In this document: one piece after another, positions 1 through 8,773 of the stretch
How positions within the stretch are numbered: position 1 is the stretch's first letter
Layout of the letters: the number at the start of each line of letters is the position of its first letter
Origin: an uncultured bacterium
Lineage (GTDB): Bacteria; Verrucomicrobiota; Kiritimatiellia; RFP12; UBA1067
Direction: 5' to 3'
DNA: 50,278 bases
Assembly: GCA_902775595.1 (NCBI GenBank)
Contig: CACYNF010000006.1
Location: 1 to 50,278, forward strand
Made by a program: the position numbers and the translations under genes
The notes under the pieces: model-generated
Seen by the model: the letters and a program-made list of their open reading frames with translations, nothing else
What the model was told of the DNA's origin: nothing
The model's database searches: none

Positions 1-515
1 GCAATACCAGCTGCGAGACCGGCAGCCATCAGTATGCGGCGCGCGCGCACGGTGAGATTGAGCGACCTCGCGACTACGCTGCCGCAGGCCGCGCCGATAA
101 GCGTCACGGGGCCTTCGTAGCCGGCCGACCCGCCGGAACCGACGGTCAGGACCGAGGCGACCGACTTGATCGGGATCACGGTCGAAGTGATGTAGCCGCC
201 ATGCTGGTGGTATGCCTTGATGGCACTGTCGGTGCCGCGAGCGTGCTCGAGCTTGGCAAACCTCTTGATAAGGGCATACCCTGCGAGCGCTCCGAGCGCC
301 GGAAGGAATACCATGACCCACCGCCGTCCTTCGAGCCACGAGCCGTCCATAAGGAAAGACTCGCCGAAATCTATCATGTAGCGGAACGCGACCACCACGA
401 AGCCGACCACGAGCCCGACAAGCATCGACTCCACGAAATACTGCCCGGTGCGGAAGGATATCCCCTTCCCGGCGAGGAGGAATTTCCAGCTTGATATGGA
501 AATCCGCCTGAACAT
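1..515 (-). CDS. ClC-family chloride channel/transporter (3' part beyond window)
   Basis: This integral membrane protein of the ClC family moves chloride, or exchanges chloride for protons, across the inner membrane. Only the first 171 residues are present; the gene runs off the left edge. Residues about 28-48 and 67-85 are hydrophobic helices. The family selectivity/gating segment GSGGSAGYEGP lies near residues 126-136; the gating glutamate of GxEGP is kept, while the Arg usual in GREGP is Tyr here. The ATG is 7 nt after the stop of the DJ-1 gene, so the two are probably co-transcribed. No strong Shine-Dalgarno sequence is visible. The family call is secure from the motif, but channel versus antiporter cannot be decided from this part. 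Confidence 0.85.
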   Translation of the reverse strand, partial: MFRRISISSWKFLLAGKGISFRTGQYFVESMLVGLVVGFVVVAFRYMIDFGESFLMDGSWLEGRRWVMVFLPALGALAGYALIKRFAKLEHARGTDSAIKAYHQHGGYITSTVIPIKSVASVLTVGSGGSAGYEGPVTLIGAACGSVVARSLNLTVRARRILMAAGLAAGI

Positions 516-522
516 GGCGGCG

Positions 523-1083
523 TCAGTCGAGAACGTCGGTCACGAGACCGCGCGCGACTTTCATTGCGACCTTCTCGTCGGCAAGGGCCTTGAGTACGAC
601 GAGCGCGAACAGCATGGACGAGCCAGGCGCCTGGCCGGTTATGACATTGCCGTCCTGCACGACAGGCACGCCGGCGCAGGGACGGTCGAGATCGATCGAA
701 CACGTCGGATAGCATGTGACGTGCTGGCCTTCCTCAAGGACACCGGCCTCGACGAGAACAGTCGGCGCCGCGCATATGGCGCAGAGAAGGCGGTCTTCGT
801 CCTTCTGGCGGCGAAGCCGCGCCGCGAGGGCAGCCGAGGCCTTCAGGTTCTCCGTGCCCTCGCCGCCGCCGGGAAGGACGATTGCGTCGAAGTCGTCCTT
901 CTCCACCTCAGCGAAACCGGCGTCGGCGAGCATCGTCACGCCGTGTGCGCTGCGGACCTCGCGAACGCCCGAAAGCGACGCGGTGACCACTTCGACGCCG
1001 CCGCGGCGGAGAACGTCTATCGCCGTGACGGCTTCGACGTCCTCGAAGCCGTCGGCGAGGACTACAAGGGCCTTAGCCGACAT
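523..1083 (-). CDS. DJ-1/PfpI family protein (YajL/ThiJ-like)
   Basis: A 186-residue cytoplasmic protein of the DJ-1/ThiJ/PfpI superfamily, whose members act in carbonyl and oxidative stress (glyoxalase, deglycase or chaperone roles are all proposed). The nucleophile-elbow cysteine is visible as Cys104 in CAICAAP, and the partner acidic residue lies in GFEDVEAV (residues 12-19). The PGGGEG turn at about 71-76 is also typical. Length matches YajL/DJ-1 (about 185-195). The ATG overlaps the last codons of the upstream RRM gene by 11 nt, which implies translational coupling. Exact substrate cannot be read from sequence. Confidence 0.9.
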   Translation of the reverse strand: MSAKALVVLADGFEDVEAVTAIDVLRRGGVEVVTASLSGVREVRSAHGVTMLADAGFAEVEKDDFDAIVLPGGGEGTENLKASAALAARLRRQKDEDRLLCAICAAPTVLVEAGVLEEGQHVTCYPTCSIDLDRPCAGVPVVQDGNVITGQAPGSSMLFALVVLKALADEKVAMKVARGLVTDVLD

Positions 1084-1525
1084 TTTTCGCCTCGTTGCAC
1101 TTCAGCTTGCGGCCGAGGATCTCCTTGTCGGAGAGCGCCTTGACGGCGGCATCGACCTCTGCGCGGTTGGGCATGTGGACGAAGCCGAAGCCCTTTGAGC
1201 GGCCGTTGTAGCGGTTCGTGATGATGCGGACGTAGTTCACCTTGCCGTACGCCTCGAATTCCTTGCGGAGCTGGTCTTCGGTGAGGTCGTAGCTGAGGTT
1301 GCCGACGTAGATCTCGATCGACCCGTCCGCAGGCGCGGGATGGACCTTCTCGAACTTCGGCTCGGCTGAGCGCTTGGCGGGGCGGCGCGAGGCGTCGTTC
1401 TGGCCGCCGCACTTGCAGCCTCCGCGCAGCTTGCAGACGATGCACGTCAGGATCACTCCCGCGACGAAACCGACTGCGCCGGCAATGTAGCAGCACATCT
1501 GTGGATTCTGGCACGTTTCGTTCAT
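1073..1525 (-). CDS. RRM RNA-binding protein with N-terminal membrane anchor
   Basis: A 150-residue protein with one RNA recognition motif at residues 70-145: RNP-2 is IYVGNL (72-77) and RNP-1 is KGFGFVHM (111-118), both with the aromatic residues that stack on RNA. Bacterial RRM proteins of this type are usually soluble and about 80-120 residues. Here residues 12-33 form a hydrophobic helix, and the first 40 residues hold eight cysteines, including a CKLRGGCKC cluster after the helix. The linker at 43-68 is basic and proline-rich. The start has a good Shine-Dalgarno (GAGAGGAAGAC). The leader after rpoD is almost pure purine. A membrane-tethered RNA chaperone or mRNA-localising role is inference. 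Confidence 0.85.
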   Translation of the reverse strand: MNETCQNPQMCCYIAGAVGFVAGVILTCIVCKLRGGCKCGGQNDASRRPAKRSAEPKFEKVHPAPADGSIEIYVGNLSYDLTEDQLRKEFEAYGKVNYVRIITNRYNGRSKGFGFVHMPNRAEVDAAVKALSDKEILGRKLKCNEAKNVG

Positions 1526-1526
1526 T

Positions 1527-1575
1527 TTGTCTTCCTCTCTTTTCTTTCTCTTATCTTCTTGTTTTCTTCTTTCGC
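1527..1575 (-). promoter_or_regulatory. Polypurine leader of the RRM gene
   Basis: Read on the minus strand, the gap between the rpoD stop and the RRM start is nearly all A and G, with only a few pyrimidines, and ends in the Shine-Dalgarno GAGAGGAAGAC. Such an unstructured A/G-rich leader would be open to ribosomes and to single-strand RNA-binding proteins. Autoregulation by the RRM protein is only a possibility. Confidence 0.4.
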
Positions 1576-1590
1576 CGTCCGCCTTCCGGA

Positions 1591-3663
1591 TCAGCTGTTT
1601 CGATAGTCACCGAGCGATTTCATGCGGCTCGGATGACGCAGTTTCCTGAGCGCCTTCGCCTCGATCTGGCGGATTCGCTCGCGCGTTACGTTGAACAGGC
1701 GCCCGACCTCCTCAAGCGTGCGGCTGTAGCCGTCGGTCAGGCCGAACCTGAAGTCGACGACCTGCCGCTCGCGGTCGGTGAGCGTGTTCAGAATGTCCCT
1801 GAGCCTCTCCTTTAGGAGATGCCCTTCTGTCACTTCGAAGGGATTCTCGCTCGAGAGGTCGGGGATGAAGTCGCCGTAGTGAGCGTCGTCGTTGTCGCCG
1901 ACCTTCGACTGCAGCGAAATCGGCTGCTGCGACATCCTCTTGACCGCCCTGACCTGGTCGGCGGGAAGCCCCATCTCCTTGGAAAGCTCCGCCTCGGTAG
2001 GTTCGCGGCCGAGCTTCTGGATGAGCTTCTTCTGGACGCGCATCAGCTTGTTAATCGTCTCGATCATGTGGACGGGGATGCGGATCGTCCTCGCCTGGTC
2101 GGCGATCGCGCGGGTCGCCGCCTGGCGGATCCACCACGTCGCGTAAGTCGAGAACTTGTAGCCCCGCTTGTACTCGAACTTCTCGACCGCCTTCATGAGG
2201 CCGGTGTTGCCCTCCTGGATGAGGTCGAGGAACGAAAGGCCGCGGTTCATGTACTTCTTGACGATCGATATGACGAGCCTGAGGTTCGCCTCGACCATCT
2301 TCGTCCTCGCCGTCTGCCCCGCCTTGAGGACGCGGCGGAGCTCGGAGAAGGTCGTCATGAACTCCTCGGCGGGCATGCCGAACTGCGCCTCGAGCCGCGA
2401 CATCCTCTCGCGGACCTGCGCGAGGTCGTTGTCGCGCTTCTTCGACGGACGGGCCTGCATGAGCGCGGCCTGCCTGGCGACAAGCGCGCGGTATGGCAGG
2501 TAGATGCGCTCGTCGGCGTCGGCGCACAGCGTCTCGAGGACCTTCTGCTTGAAGCTGAGGTCGATGAAGCACTGCTTGAGGGCCGCGCGCGCGTTGGCAA
2601 GCTTCTTCTCGGCACCATGCACCTCTGCGGATGTCGGGCGCTTCTTTGCGATCGTCGAGAGGTACTTCGCGCTCGCCTCGTTAAGGCGGCGCTCGACATC
2701 CTTGATCTGCTTGCGGAAGCCGGGGATCAGCGCAATGTACGCGTCGCGGTTCTCGTCGAACTTGTCGGTGACGATCCTGTCGAAGCGCTCGGACTGCCCT
2801 TCGAGCTTGTCGAGCTGGTCGGCGTACATCTTGGGGACGAAGAGGAACCTGTTGAACATGTTCTTCGTCTTCGCCTCGGCATCCTCGATCGTCTGGCAGA
2901 TCGTGACCTCCTCGTCGCGGGAGAGGAGCTGCACCTGCCCCATCTGGTGGAGGTACATTCGAATCGGGTCTTCGATCATCTCGGCCGCACGGGCCTTGGG
3001 ATCGGACGCCTTCTGGTTCTTCGCCTCAAGCCACTTCTTGACGTCCTCCTCGCGAAGCACCTGCACGCCGAGCGCCTCGAGGATCTTGAGGTACCGGTCG
3101 GACTGGATCGCGTCGACGATGTTGGAGGGGAGGATCTGGTTCAGCTCCTCGTAGGTGATGTAGCCGCCGTTCGCCTCGCTGCGGCGCTTGACGTCGACTA
3201 TCACGTCATTGAGCTCGGTCTCGCGGAGAATCGACATCCCCTCCATCGACGGCAGAACCGTTTCAGAGCCCTCGGCATCGTCGGCGCCGAAGCTCGGCAG
3301 CGGCTGGGGCGGCAGATTCTCCTCGGCATCTTCGCCTTCCGCCGGGCGGGAGTCGTCCTCGTGACCTTCTTCACGTTCGACCTCGGCTACAAGCAGATCG
3401 TCGTCGAGCGAATCCTCGTCGAGCTCTTCGTCAGCATCGGTCGGCGGCAGATCGTCGTCCGAAGACTGGTCGTCATCTATGGCCTTGCGGCGCCTGGAAG
3501 CGGTCGACGGCTTCGACTTGGCGGCGGCATCATGCCCGACAGCCGTCTTTCCTCCCGTCTTTTTGACGGGAGTCTTCTTTGACACAGACTTGTCCTTGCC
3601 CTTCGCGGGCTTCTTCATCAGCTTCTTTGCGGCCTTCTTCAGGGCCTTCTTCACATTCGCCAT
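1591..3663 (-). CDS. rpoD: Primary sigma factor RpoD (sigma-70)
   Basis: The 690-residue housekeeping sigma factor directs RNA polymerase to -10/-35 promoters. Region 1.1 lies at about 150-205 and region 1.2 at about 232-264 ([11 protein letters not shown]). After a long non-conserved spacer come regions 2.1-2.4 at about 457-535, with [20 protein letters not shown] and the [10 protein letters not shown] helix that melts the -10 element. Region 3 follows at about 540-600 and region 4 at about 610-685 (helix-turn-helix [20 protein letters not shown]). The first 150 residues are atypical: a Lys/Ala-rich stretch, then a strongly acidic one. The start MANVKK is chosen over an ATG 11 codons upstream because GGAG sits 8 nt before it and the shorter form has the Lys-rich beginning. 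Confidence 0.97.
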   Translation of the reverse strand: MANVKKALKKAAKKLMKKPAKGKDKSVSKKTPVKKTGGKTAVGHDAAAKSKPSTASRRRKAIDDDQSSDDDLPPTDADEELDEDSLDDDLLVAEVEREEGHEDDSRPAEGEDAEENLPPQPLPSFGADDAEGSETVLPSMEGMSILRETELNDVIVDVKRRSEANGGYITYEELNQILPSNIVDAIQSDRYLKILEALGVQVLREEDVKKWLEAKNQKASDPKARAAEMIEDPIRMYLHQMGQVQLLSRDEEVTICQTIEDAEAKTKNMFNRFLFVPKMYADQLDKLEGQSERFDRIVTDKFDENRDAYIALIPGFRKQIKDVERRLNEASAKYLSTIAKKRPTSAEVHGAEKKLANARAALKQCFIDLSFKQKVLETLCADADERIYLPYRALVARQAALMQARPSKKRDNDLAQVRERMSRLEAQFGMPAEEFMTTFSELRRVLKAGQTARTKMVEANLRLVISIVKKYMNRGLSFLDLIQEGNTGLMKAVEKFEYKRGYKFSTYATWWIRQAATRAIADQARTIRIPVHMIETINKLMRVQKKLIQKLGREPTEAELSKEMGLPADQVRAVKRMSQQPISLQSKVGDNDDAHYGDFIPDLSSENPFEVTEGHLLKERLRDILNTLTDRERQVVDFRFGLTDGYSRTLEEVGRLFNVTRERIRQIEAKALRKLRHPSRMKSLGDYRNS

Positions 3664-3672
3664 GTTTGCTCC

Positions 3673-3704
3673 AGTATACAATCCACCCAACTGCACTTTG
3701 TCAA
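3673..3704 (-). promoter_or_regulatory. Possible rpoD promoter
   Basis: On the minus strand a perfect TTGACA (3699-3704) precedes TATACT (3673-3678) with a 20-nt spacer, or TGTATA with 18 nt. A second TATACT occurs upstream at 3716-3721. The downstream -10 would leave almost no room for the Shine-Dalgarno used by the annotated start, so which element is real is unclear. Confidence 0.3.
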
Positions 3705-3776
3705 GCGGTCGGAATAGTATATCAAAATTTTACGGAGCCGTGTTGGGTAAAATGATTTTTTCGCGAAGGCGGCGCA

Positions 3777-3794
3777 GGGCGGGATTGCCCGCCC
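3777..3794 (-). terminator. GC-rich hairpin after the kdsA-to-fabG-like operon
   Basis: Seven G-C pairs (GGGCGGG / CCCGCCC) around a CAAT loop lie 5 nt after the stop of the FabG-like gene. There is no immediate U-run; a run of A followed by ATCATTTT lies 15-25 nt further on. It separates the long operon from rpoD, which fits a terminator or 3'-end stabiliser. Confidence 0.4.
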
Positions 3795-3798
3795 CTTG

Positions 3799-4482
3799 TC
3801 AGTACATCCCGCCGTTCACGGAGATGACTTGCCGCGTCAGATACGCCGCGCCGTCGGAAAGGAGGTAGGAGACGAGGGAGGCGATCTCCTCGGGCCTCCC
3901 GAAACGCTGCATCGGGATCGACTTTCGCGCGCTTTCGGCGGCTTCAGGCGGCATCGCGGCCGACATGCCGACATCCATGAAGCCGGGCGCTATCGCGTTC
4001 ACCGTTATCCCACGCGCGGCAAGTTCCACGGCAAGCGACTTGACGGCGCCGACGAGCCCCGCCTTGGCCGCCGCGTAGTTCACCTGCCCGCGGTTCCCTG
4101 TTACGCCCGACGCAGACGAGATGGCTACGATCCTGCCGCGGATCCGCCCCATGACCATCGGCATGACGCAGGGCTTGACCACGTTGTAGAACCCGTCGAG
4201 GTCCGTCCGCACGACATCGTCCCATTCATCGCCTTCCATCTCGGCGAAGGCCCTGTCACGGCACACCCCCGCGTTCAGCACGACGGCGTAGTACGGCCCG
4301 TTCGCGGCGATGTCCGCCTCGAGGGCGGCCTTCGCCGCAGCCCGGTCCGAAACGTCGAAGACGAGATCCGTTCCACCCGACTTCGCGGAATGCGTGACCA
4401 CGGTGTATCCTTCCGCAGCAAGAGCGTCCGCCACGGCCCTGCCTATGCCGCGGGAACTCCCCGTAACGAGAACGCGCTTCAC
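3799..4482 (-). CDS. FabG-like 3-oxoacyl-[ACP] reductase (SDR family)
   Basis: A 227-residue classical short-chain dehydrogenase/reductase, most like FabG, which reduces 3-oxoacyl-ACP with NADPH. The cofactor loop is TGSSRGIG (7-14), the NAG motif is at 70-72, and the catalytic set is Ser123, Tyr136 and Lys140 in YAAAK. The start codon is GTG and its last two bases belong to the TGA of the preceding KAS III gene (a GTGA overlap), so it is translationally coupled to it. The pair suggests one dedicated acyl-extension step and not the housekeeping fatty acid cluster, since no acpP or fabD is nearby. The product made is unknown. Confidence 0.8.
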   Translation of the reverse strand: MKRVLVTGSSRGIGRAVADALAAEGYTVVTHSAKSGGTDLVFDVSDRAAAKAALEADIAANGPYYAVVLNAGVCRDRAFAEMEGDEWDDVVRTDLDGFYNVVKPCVMPMVMGRIRGRIVAISSASGVTGNRGQVNYAAAKAGLVGAVKSLAVELAARGITVNAIAPGFMDVGMSAAMPPEAAESARKSIPMQRFGRPEEIASLVSYLLSDGAAYLTRQVISVNGGMY

Positions 4483-5297
4483 GACACCCTCCCTTCAAAT
4501 GCGCCCGAAATCCGCACGATTCCGGCCGATGCGGAATAGCCCGCGCCGAACCCGGCCACAAGAACGCGCGAGCCGGCGATTTTCTCCGCATTAAGCGCAA
4601 GCGACATTGGAACGGAACACGAGCCGGGGTTCTTCGTCTCTTCCGGAATCGTCAGGAGCGCATCCTTAAGCCCGAGCCCGTCGGCGAGCTGCCGCACCAT
4701 GTACGGCTGCGCCTGGTGCGGCGCGAAGAAATCAGGCGAAGGCCCGTCAGAGAGGAAGTCCTTGAGGAACTTGGACACCTCCGTGGCGACAAAGGAGAAC
4801 ACCTTGAAGCCGTCCATCCTGATCGGCCCGCTCGACGAACACGTCAGCGCCTCGTCGCACCGCGAGAGGAAGTCGAAGCGGCTTCCGGCCGCGGCATCCG
4901 CCGATACTACAGTCGCGGTGCAGGCGTCCGAGAATATCCCCCCGGTCGCATGGTCCCCCGCATCCACGAATGGCGACTGCACGTCGCCGTCGATCACGAG
5001 GACCTTCCCGCCCATGTCGGCGGCGAGACGCCCAGCGAGATAGAGCGCATAGGGATATGCGCTGCACGCCATCTGAACGTCGAACGCGGCGACCGACGAA
5101 GGAAGGCCAAGGGACGCGGCAACGCGCACGGCGAGCGACGGAAAGCGCTCCGTATTCGAAAACGTCGCCGCAACGACGGCCGTGACGCCGTCCGCGCCGA
5201 CCTCGCGCGCCGATTTCGCCGCAAGGTCTGCGAGCGATTCGCCGGAGCCAGCTGCCGCGGCGACGCGCTCTACCACGACCTCGGGAACGGAAATCAT
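4479..5297 (-). CDS. Short beta-ketoacyl-ACP synthase III-like protein
   Basis: A 272-residue thiolase-fold condensing enzyme of the KAS III type. The catalytic triad of FabH can be placed: Cys78 in QMACSAYPYALYLA, His194 in FAPHQAQ and Asn223 in KNPGSCSVPMSLA. FabH is normally about 315-330 residues; this protein lacks about 45 residues at the N-terminus, including the usual GTGSYLP strand. The start at 5297 forms an ATGA overlap with the ptsI stop. A longer reading from 5339 lies inside ptsI and adds only low-complexity charged residues. Condensation of an acyl-CoA or acyl-ACP starter is expected, but the missing N-terminal segment makes specificity or even activity uncertain. Confidence 0.7.
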   Translation of the reverse strand: MISVPEVVVERVAAAAGSGESLADLAAKSAREVGADGVTAVVAATFSNTERFPSLAVRVAASLGLPSSVAAFDVQMACSAYPYALYLAGRLAADMGGKVLVIDGDVQSPFVDAGDHATGGIFSDACTATVVSADAAAGSRFDFLSRCDEALTCSSSGPIRMDGFKVFSFVATEVSKFLKDFLSDGPSPDFFAPHQAQPYMVRQLADGLGLKDALLTIPEETKNPGSCSVPMSLALNAEKIAGSRVLVAGFGAGYSASAGIVRISGAFEGRVS

Positions 5298-7060
5298 ATC
5301 AGGATGTCGTCGAGGTTCGGTATCTTCGCGGCGAGCCATGTGTGGCAGGCGTCGAATATCTCCTGAGCCGTCGAACCAACCGGGACAGAGAGTGGGACCT
5401 GCGCATATTCCGCAAGGTCCTCCCGCGTGAGATGAGCGAGTATCTTCGAGATAAGCGGGATGTAGGTGGACGACATCGAGAGATGGTCGACTCCCATCGC
5501 CGCCCAGAGTACGCCCACTATCGGATCGGCGGCCGATTCGCCGCAGACGCTTACGCTTATGCCGGCGCGCTTCGCCGCGTCGACTGTCATCCTGACCAGC
5601 TTGAGGACCGCGGGATTCGTCGGCTGGTAGAGATGTGCGACAGATTCGTTGCCGCGGTCTGCGGCCATCGTGTACTGGACGAGATCGTTCGTCCCTATCG
5701 AGAAGAACTGCACATGCCGCGCGAGCTCGTCGGCGATAAGGGCGGCGGACGGCACTTCGATCATCGCGCCGACATGGATGTCGCGGTCATATGGAACGCC
5801 CTCCGAGGCGAGATCGGACTTGACGTCGGAGAGGATGACCGAAGCCTCCCTGAGCTCGTCGACGCAGCTCACCATGGGATACATGATCGACACATGCCCG
5901 AAGGCCGAGGCGCGGAGGATCGCCCTCAGCTGCGTGCGAAAGACGTCGCGGTGCGAGAGAAGGTAGCGTATCGACCGGTTGCCGAGAAAGGGATTCGACT
6001 CCTTCGACGAAATGCCCCTGACGAGCTTGTCGCCGCCAATGTCGAGCATGCGTATCGTTATAACGCCGTCGGATAGTCCGGAGGCGAACTTTGCGGCGTC
6101 GCGGTAGGCGACGAACTGCTCCTCCTCGGTCGGCTCCATCTCGCGGTTGAGCCAGAGATATTCGCTTCGGTAGAGGCCTATGCCGCGGGCTCCCTGCTCG
6201 CGTATCCCGGCAAGGGGGACGCCGGGATGGATGTTGGCGTAGATGGGTATGTCGCCGCCCGACTTGAGCGTCCCGGTGGGTGCGCCGCGCGTCGCCTCCT
6301 CGGCAAGCTCGAGCTGGCGTTCGACGAGGTCGTTGAACTGGCGTATCGTCGACTCGTCGGGATTAAGCGTCACTGCCCCGTTCGTGCCGTCGAGAAGAAC
6401 GACTTCGCCGGGCTTTACGCGGGAGGTGATGTCGACGAGTCCCGTCACAGCCGGAATGGCGAGGGCGCGCGCGAGAAGCGCGACATGGCTCGTGGTGGAT
6501 CCGCCGTTTGTGGCGAAACCGAGCACGAGCTCGCGCGGAAGCTGGACGGTCTCGGAGGGGGTGAGATCGTCTGCTATGATGATCGACGGCGTGCGCAGCT
6601 CGATGTGGGCTCCGGACGAGAAGCCGGTGAGGGACTTCAGTATTCTCCGCTCTATGTCGTCGAGGTCGCGGACCCTTTCGCGGAAATACGGGTCGTTCAT
6701 GCGCTCGAACTGGCGGCGCGCGCCGTTGGCCGTCCTGCGCACCGCGGCCTCGGCGTTGAGACGGTCTCGGATTATATATCCCTTCGTCTCCTTTTTTAGA
6801 ATCTCGTCCTCGAGAATCATGAGGTGGCACTCGAAAACACGCACATCGCTGCGGCCGGTGCGCTGGCGCAGAATCGATATGAGCGTCTCGAGATCGCGCT
6901 TCGTCTCGACGACGGCGCGCTTCAGGCGCATCAGCTCGTCGTCAACGCGGTCCCTCTCGACGAGGTACTCCGGAACAGGGACCTGCCCGTCGCCGCGATA
7001 CACGAACACCGGCCCCGACGCGAACCCTCGCGCCGTGGCAAGCCCCGCGATCGTCGTCAT
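5294..7060 (-). CDS. ptsI: PTS enzyme I (phosphoenolpyruvate-protein phosphotransferase)
   Basis: A 588-residue enzyme I, which takes phosphate from phosphoenolpyruvate and passes it to HPr. The phospho-histidine signature GGSTSHVALLARAL is present (about residue 190), as is the PEP-binding barrel with GIGLYRSEYLWL, KESNPFLGNRSIRYLL and FSIGTNDLVQYTMAADR. The start MTTIAGLATARGF matches the usual beginning of the family and lies 7 nt after the ptsH stop; an ATG six codons earlier is possible. Gene order hprK-ptsH-ptsI with no enzyme II gene in view suggests a regulatory phosphorelay more than sugar uptake. Its stop overlaps the start of the KAS III gene. Confidence 0.95.
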   Translation of the reverse strand: MTTIAGLATARGFASGPVFVYRGDGQVPVPEYLVERDRVDDELMRLKRAVVETKRDLETLISILRQRTGRSDVRVFECHLMILEDEILKKETKGYIIRDRLNAEAAVRRTANGARRQFERMNDPYFRERVRDLDDIERRILKSLTGFSSGAHIELRTPSIIIADDLTPSETVQLPRELVLGFATNGGSTTSHVALLARALAIPAVTGLVDITSRVKPGEVVLLDGTNGAVTLNPDESTIRQFNDLVERQLELAEEATRGAPTGTLKSGGDIPIYANIHPGVPLAGIREQGARGIGLYRSEYLWLNREMEPTEEEQFVAYRDAAKFASGLSDGVITIRMLDIGGDKLVRGISSKESNPFLGNRSIRYLLSHRDVFRTQLRAILRASAFGHVSIMYPMVSCVDELREASVILSDVKSDLASEGVPYDRDIHVGAMIEVPSAALIADELARHVQFFSIGTNDLVQYTMAADRGNESVAHLYQPTNPAVLKLVRMTVDAAKRAGISVSVCGESAADPIVGVLWAAMGVDHLSMSSTYIPLISKILAHLTREDLAEYAQVPLSVPVGSTAQEIFDACHTWLAAKIPNLDDILI

Positions 7061-7067
7061 TGGAGGT

Positions 7068-7355
7068 CTACTGTTCATCAGGTATGTCGAACTTGCGTCC
7101 GACGAGCGCCTCCAGTTCGTCAAGCACCTCGTTGGCCTGTGGGCCGGAAGCCGTGACCTTGAGCACGGTTCCGCACGTCGCCTCGAGCGTCATGAGCGCC
7201 ATTATCGACTTGCCCGAGACGACGTTGCCGTCCTTCTCGACCTCGACGTTGGCGTCGTAGCGGCTCGCGACCTTGGCGAACAGCCCGGCCGGCCGCACAT
7301 GCATCCCGTACCTGTTGAGCAGTGTCAGCTCCCTTGTTATCTTTCCGTCTGCCAT
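7068..7355 (-). CDS. ptsH: HPr phosphocarrier protein
   Basis: A 95-residue HPr. His19 in GMHVRPAGLFAKVA is the site phosphorylated by enzyme I, and Ser50 in GKSIMALMTLEA corresponds to Ser46, the target of HPr kinase. The presence of hprK immediately upstream supports the regulatory serine. A strong Shine-Dalgarno (AGGAGGGGA) precedes the ATG. The C-terminus ends IPDEQ, slightly longer than E. coli HPr (85). Confidence 0.95.
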   Translation of the reverse strand: MADGKITRELTLLNRYGMHVRPAGLFAKVASRYDANVEVEKDGNVVSGKSIMALMTLEATCGTVLKVTASGPQANEVLDELEALVGRKFDIPDEQ

Positions 7356-7369
7356 TGCATTCCCCTCCT

Positions 7370-8353
7370 TTACCTCTTGGTGTGAGCGTCGTCCGCACGT
7401 CTGCGGAGCCGCTCTGAAAGTTCGCCGACCGGGTCGTGCCCGGAAATTATAAGCTTGTGCTGCTGCGCCGCGGTCTCGACGAGGTTCACGAGGTCGCGCC
7501 CCTCGCTGACGGGTATGACCACTTGCGGCACGTCCACGCCGAGTATCGTCTTGTAGAGACGTCGCTGCCCTACGCGGTCGATCTCCCCCTCGATATCCTT
7601 CAGCCGCTTGAAGGTCACGACGAGCTGAAGCCTCTTCTCGCCGCGCACGGCGTTTATGCCGAAGACGCTCGAGACGTGCATTATGCCGATGCCGCGAATC
7701 TCCATGAACCCCGACGTCGACTCGGACGACGAGCCGTAGAGCGTGTCCGAGGCGACATCCTTGCGGATGCACGTGAGATCGTCGGCTACGAGCGCGTGCC
7801 CCCGCTTTATGAGGCCGAGAGCCGTCTCGCTCTTGCCCATCCCAGGATCGCCCTCGAAGAGGACTCCTATGCCGCACACCTCGACCATCGTGCCGTACAG
7901 CGACGTCTTCGGGGCGCAGAGCCGCTCGAGGACGAAGACGCTGTGGTGGGATAGCGCCCTCGTCTTGAGGGGCGACGTCATCACGATGGCGCCCGCCTCT
8001 TCGGCCACGCGTATCTCGTCGCGGCGAGGCTTGTGGCCGCTCGTGTAGACGACGCACAGGGCCTTGTGCTCGAAGAGCGACCTTATGCGCGAGAGACGCT
8101 CGTCGTCAGGCAGAGACCGCAGGTATGCCGTCTCCGCGTTGCCGAAAAGCTGAAGCCGCTCCCACGCGAAATGCTCGAAGAACCCAGTGAGCGCGAGCCC
8201 GGGCCTGTTGACCATGGGCTCGTCGATCTCGCGCGAAAGCCTGTCGCCGCCGACGACAACCGAAAGGCGAAGCCTCTCCGCGCCGGCTTTCAGAAAGTCG
8301 GCGAATGTGATCTTCGCGATTCGGGAGCCCCTTGACGGCGACATGCGCTTCAT
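7370..8353 (-). CDS. hprK: HPr kinase/phosphorylase
   Basis: A 327-residue bifunctional kinase/phosphorylase acting on the regulatory serine of HPr. Residues 1-150 form the N-terminal domain. The catalytic domain carries the P-loop GDPGMGKSE (168-176; GDSGIGKSE is usual) and the HprK signature MEIRGIGIM (217-225), followed by the VFGINAVRGEKRL stretch. It lies 15 nt upstream of ptsH, the gene of its substrate. Two in-frame ATGs three codons apart could start the protein; neither has a clear Shine-Dalgarno. In Gram-negative bacteria HprK usually serves a regulatory PTS tied to carbon or nitrogen status. Confidence 0.95.
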   Translation of the reverse strand: MKRMSPSRGSRIAKITFADFLKAGAERLRLSVVVGGDRLSREIDEPMVNRPGLALTGFFEHFAWERLQLFGNAETAYLRSLPDDERLSRIRSLFEHKALCVVYTSGHKPRRDEIRVAEEAGAIVMTSPLKTRALSHHSVFVLERLCAPKTSLYGTMVEVCGIGVLFEGDPGMGKSETALGLIKRGHALVADDLTCIRKDVASDTLYGSSSESTSGFMEIRGIGIMHVSSVFGINAVRGEKRLQLVVTFKRLKDIEGEIDRVGQRRLYKTILGVDVPQVVIPVSEGRDLVNLVETAAQQHKLIISGHDPVGELSERLRRRADDAHTKR

Positions 8354-8364
8354 CGTCGGCCCGA

Positions 8365-8700
8365 TCAGTTCTTGGCGGACGCCGCGCGCTGCTTGCGCAC
8401 CGCGCCCTTGCGCGCCTTGACGCGCATCCTGAGGAGCTGGCGCTCGGCGCGCGCCGCAGCGGCGTCGATGACGCCCTTTCCGCTTTCGGAGAACTCCTTC
8501 GCGCCGACCGCAACCTCGCCGAGGCGGTTTGCCACGACTTCGGCCATGTACATGTGCTTCTTCACGTCGACATCTATGACGATGGCGACCTTCGTCACCT
8601 TGGGAAACTTCTCCTTGAGCTTCGCCATGCGGGTCTCGGCGTATTCCTTCAGCGATTCGATCTTGACGTCGCTGTGGCGCATCGTTACTTCAATGCTCAT
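8365..8700 (-). CDS. hpf: Ribosome hibernation promoting factor (short HPF)
   Basis: A 111-residue HPF/YfiA (sigma-54 modulation) protein that binds the 30S decoding region and inactivates ribosomes in stasis. It shows the beta-alpha-beta-beta-beta-alpha pattern: MSIEVTMRHSDVK, SLKEYAETRMAKLKEKFPKV, KVAIVIDVDVKKHMYMAEVVANRLG, and a basic C-terminal helix. It lacks the C-terminal dimerisation domain of long HPF. The start at MSIEV is favoured over an ATG 13 codons upstream because AAGGAG sits just before it. The lptB-hpf-hprK order resembles the widespread lptB-rpoN-hpf-PTS cluster, but rpoN is absent here. Confidence 0.92.
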   Translation of the reverse strand: MSIEVTMRHSDVKIESLKEYAETRMAKLKEKFPKVTKVAIVIDVDVKKHMYMAEVVANRLGEVAVGAKEFSESGKGVIDAAAARAERQLLRMRVKARKGAVRKQRAASAKN

Positions 8701-8773
8701 TTCATTTCTCCTTTCGTTTTGTTCCTGGATGTTTTCCATCCCTTGAGTTTTCGTGCCCTTAAGCTGTTTTCCC

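Noticed and set aside
1819..3582. A 587-codon plus-strand open frame opposite rpoD
   Set aside because: It is the antisense shadow of a conserved sigma factor in GC-rich DNA; the translation is Leu/Arg/Asp-rich without domains. Other long plus-strand frames opposite lptA-kdsA, ptsI, hprK and the glycosidases were rejected for the same reason.
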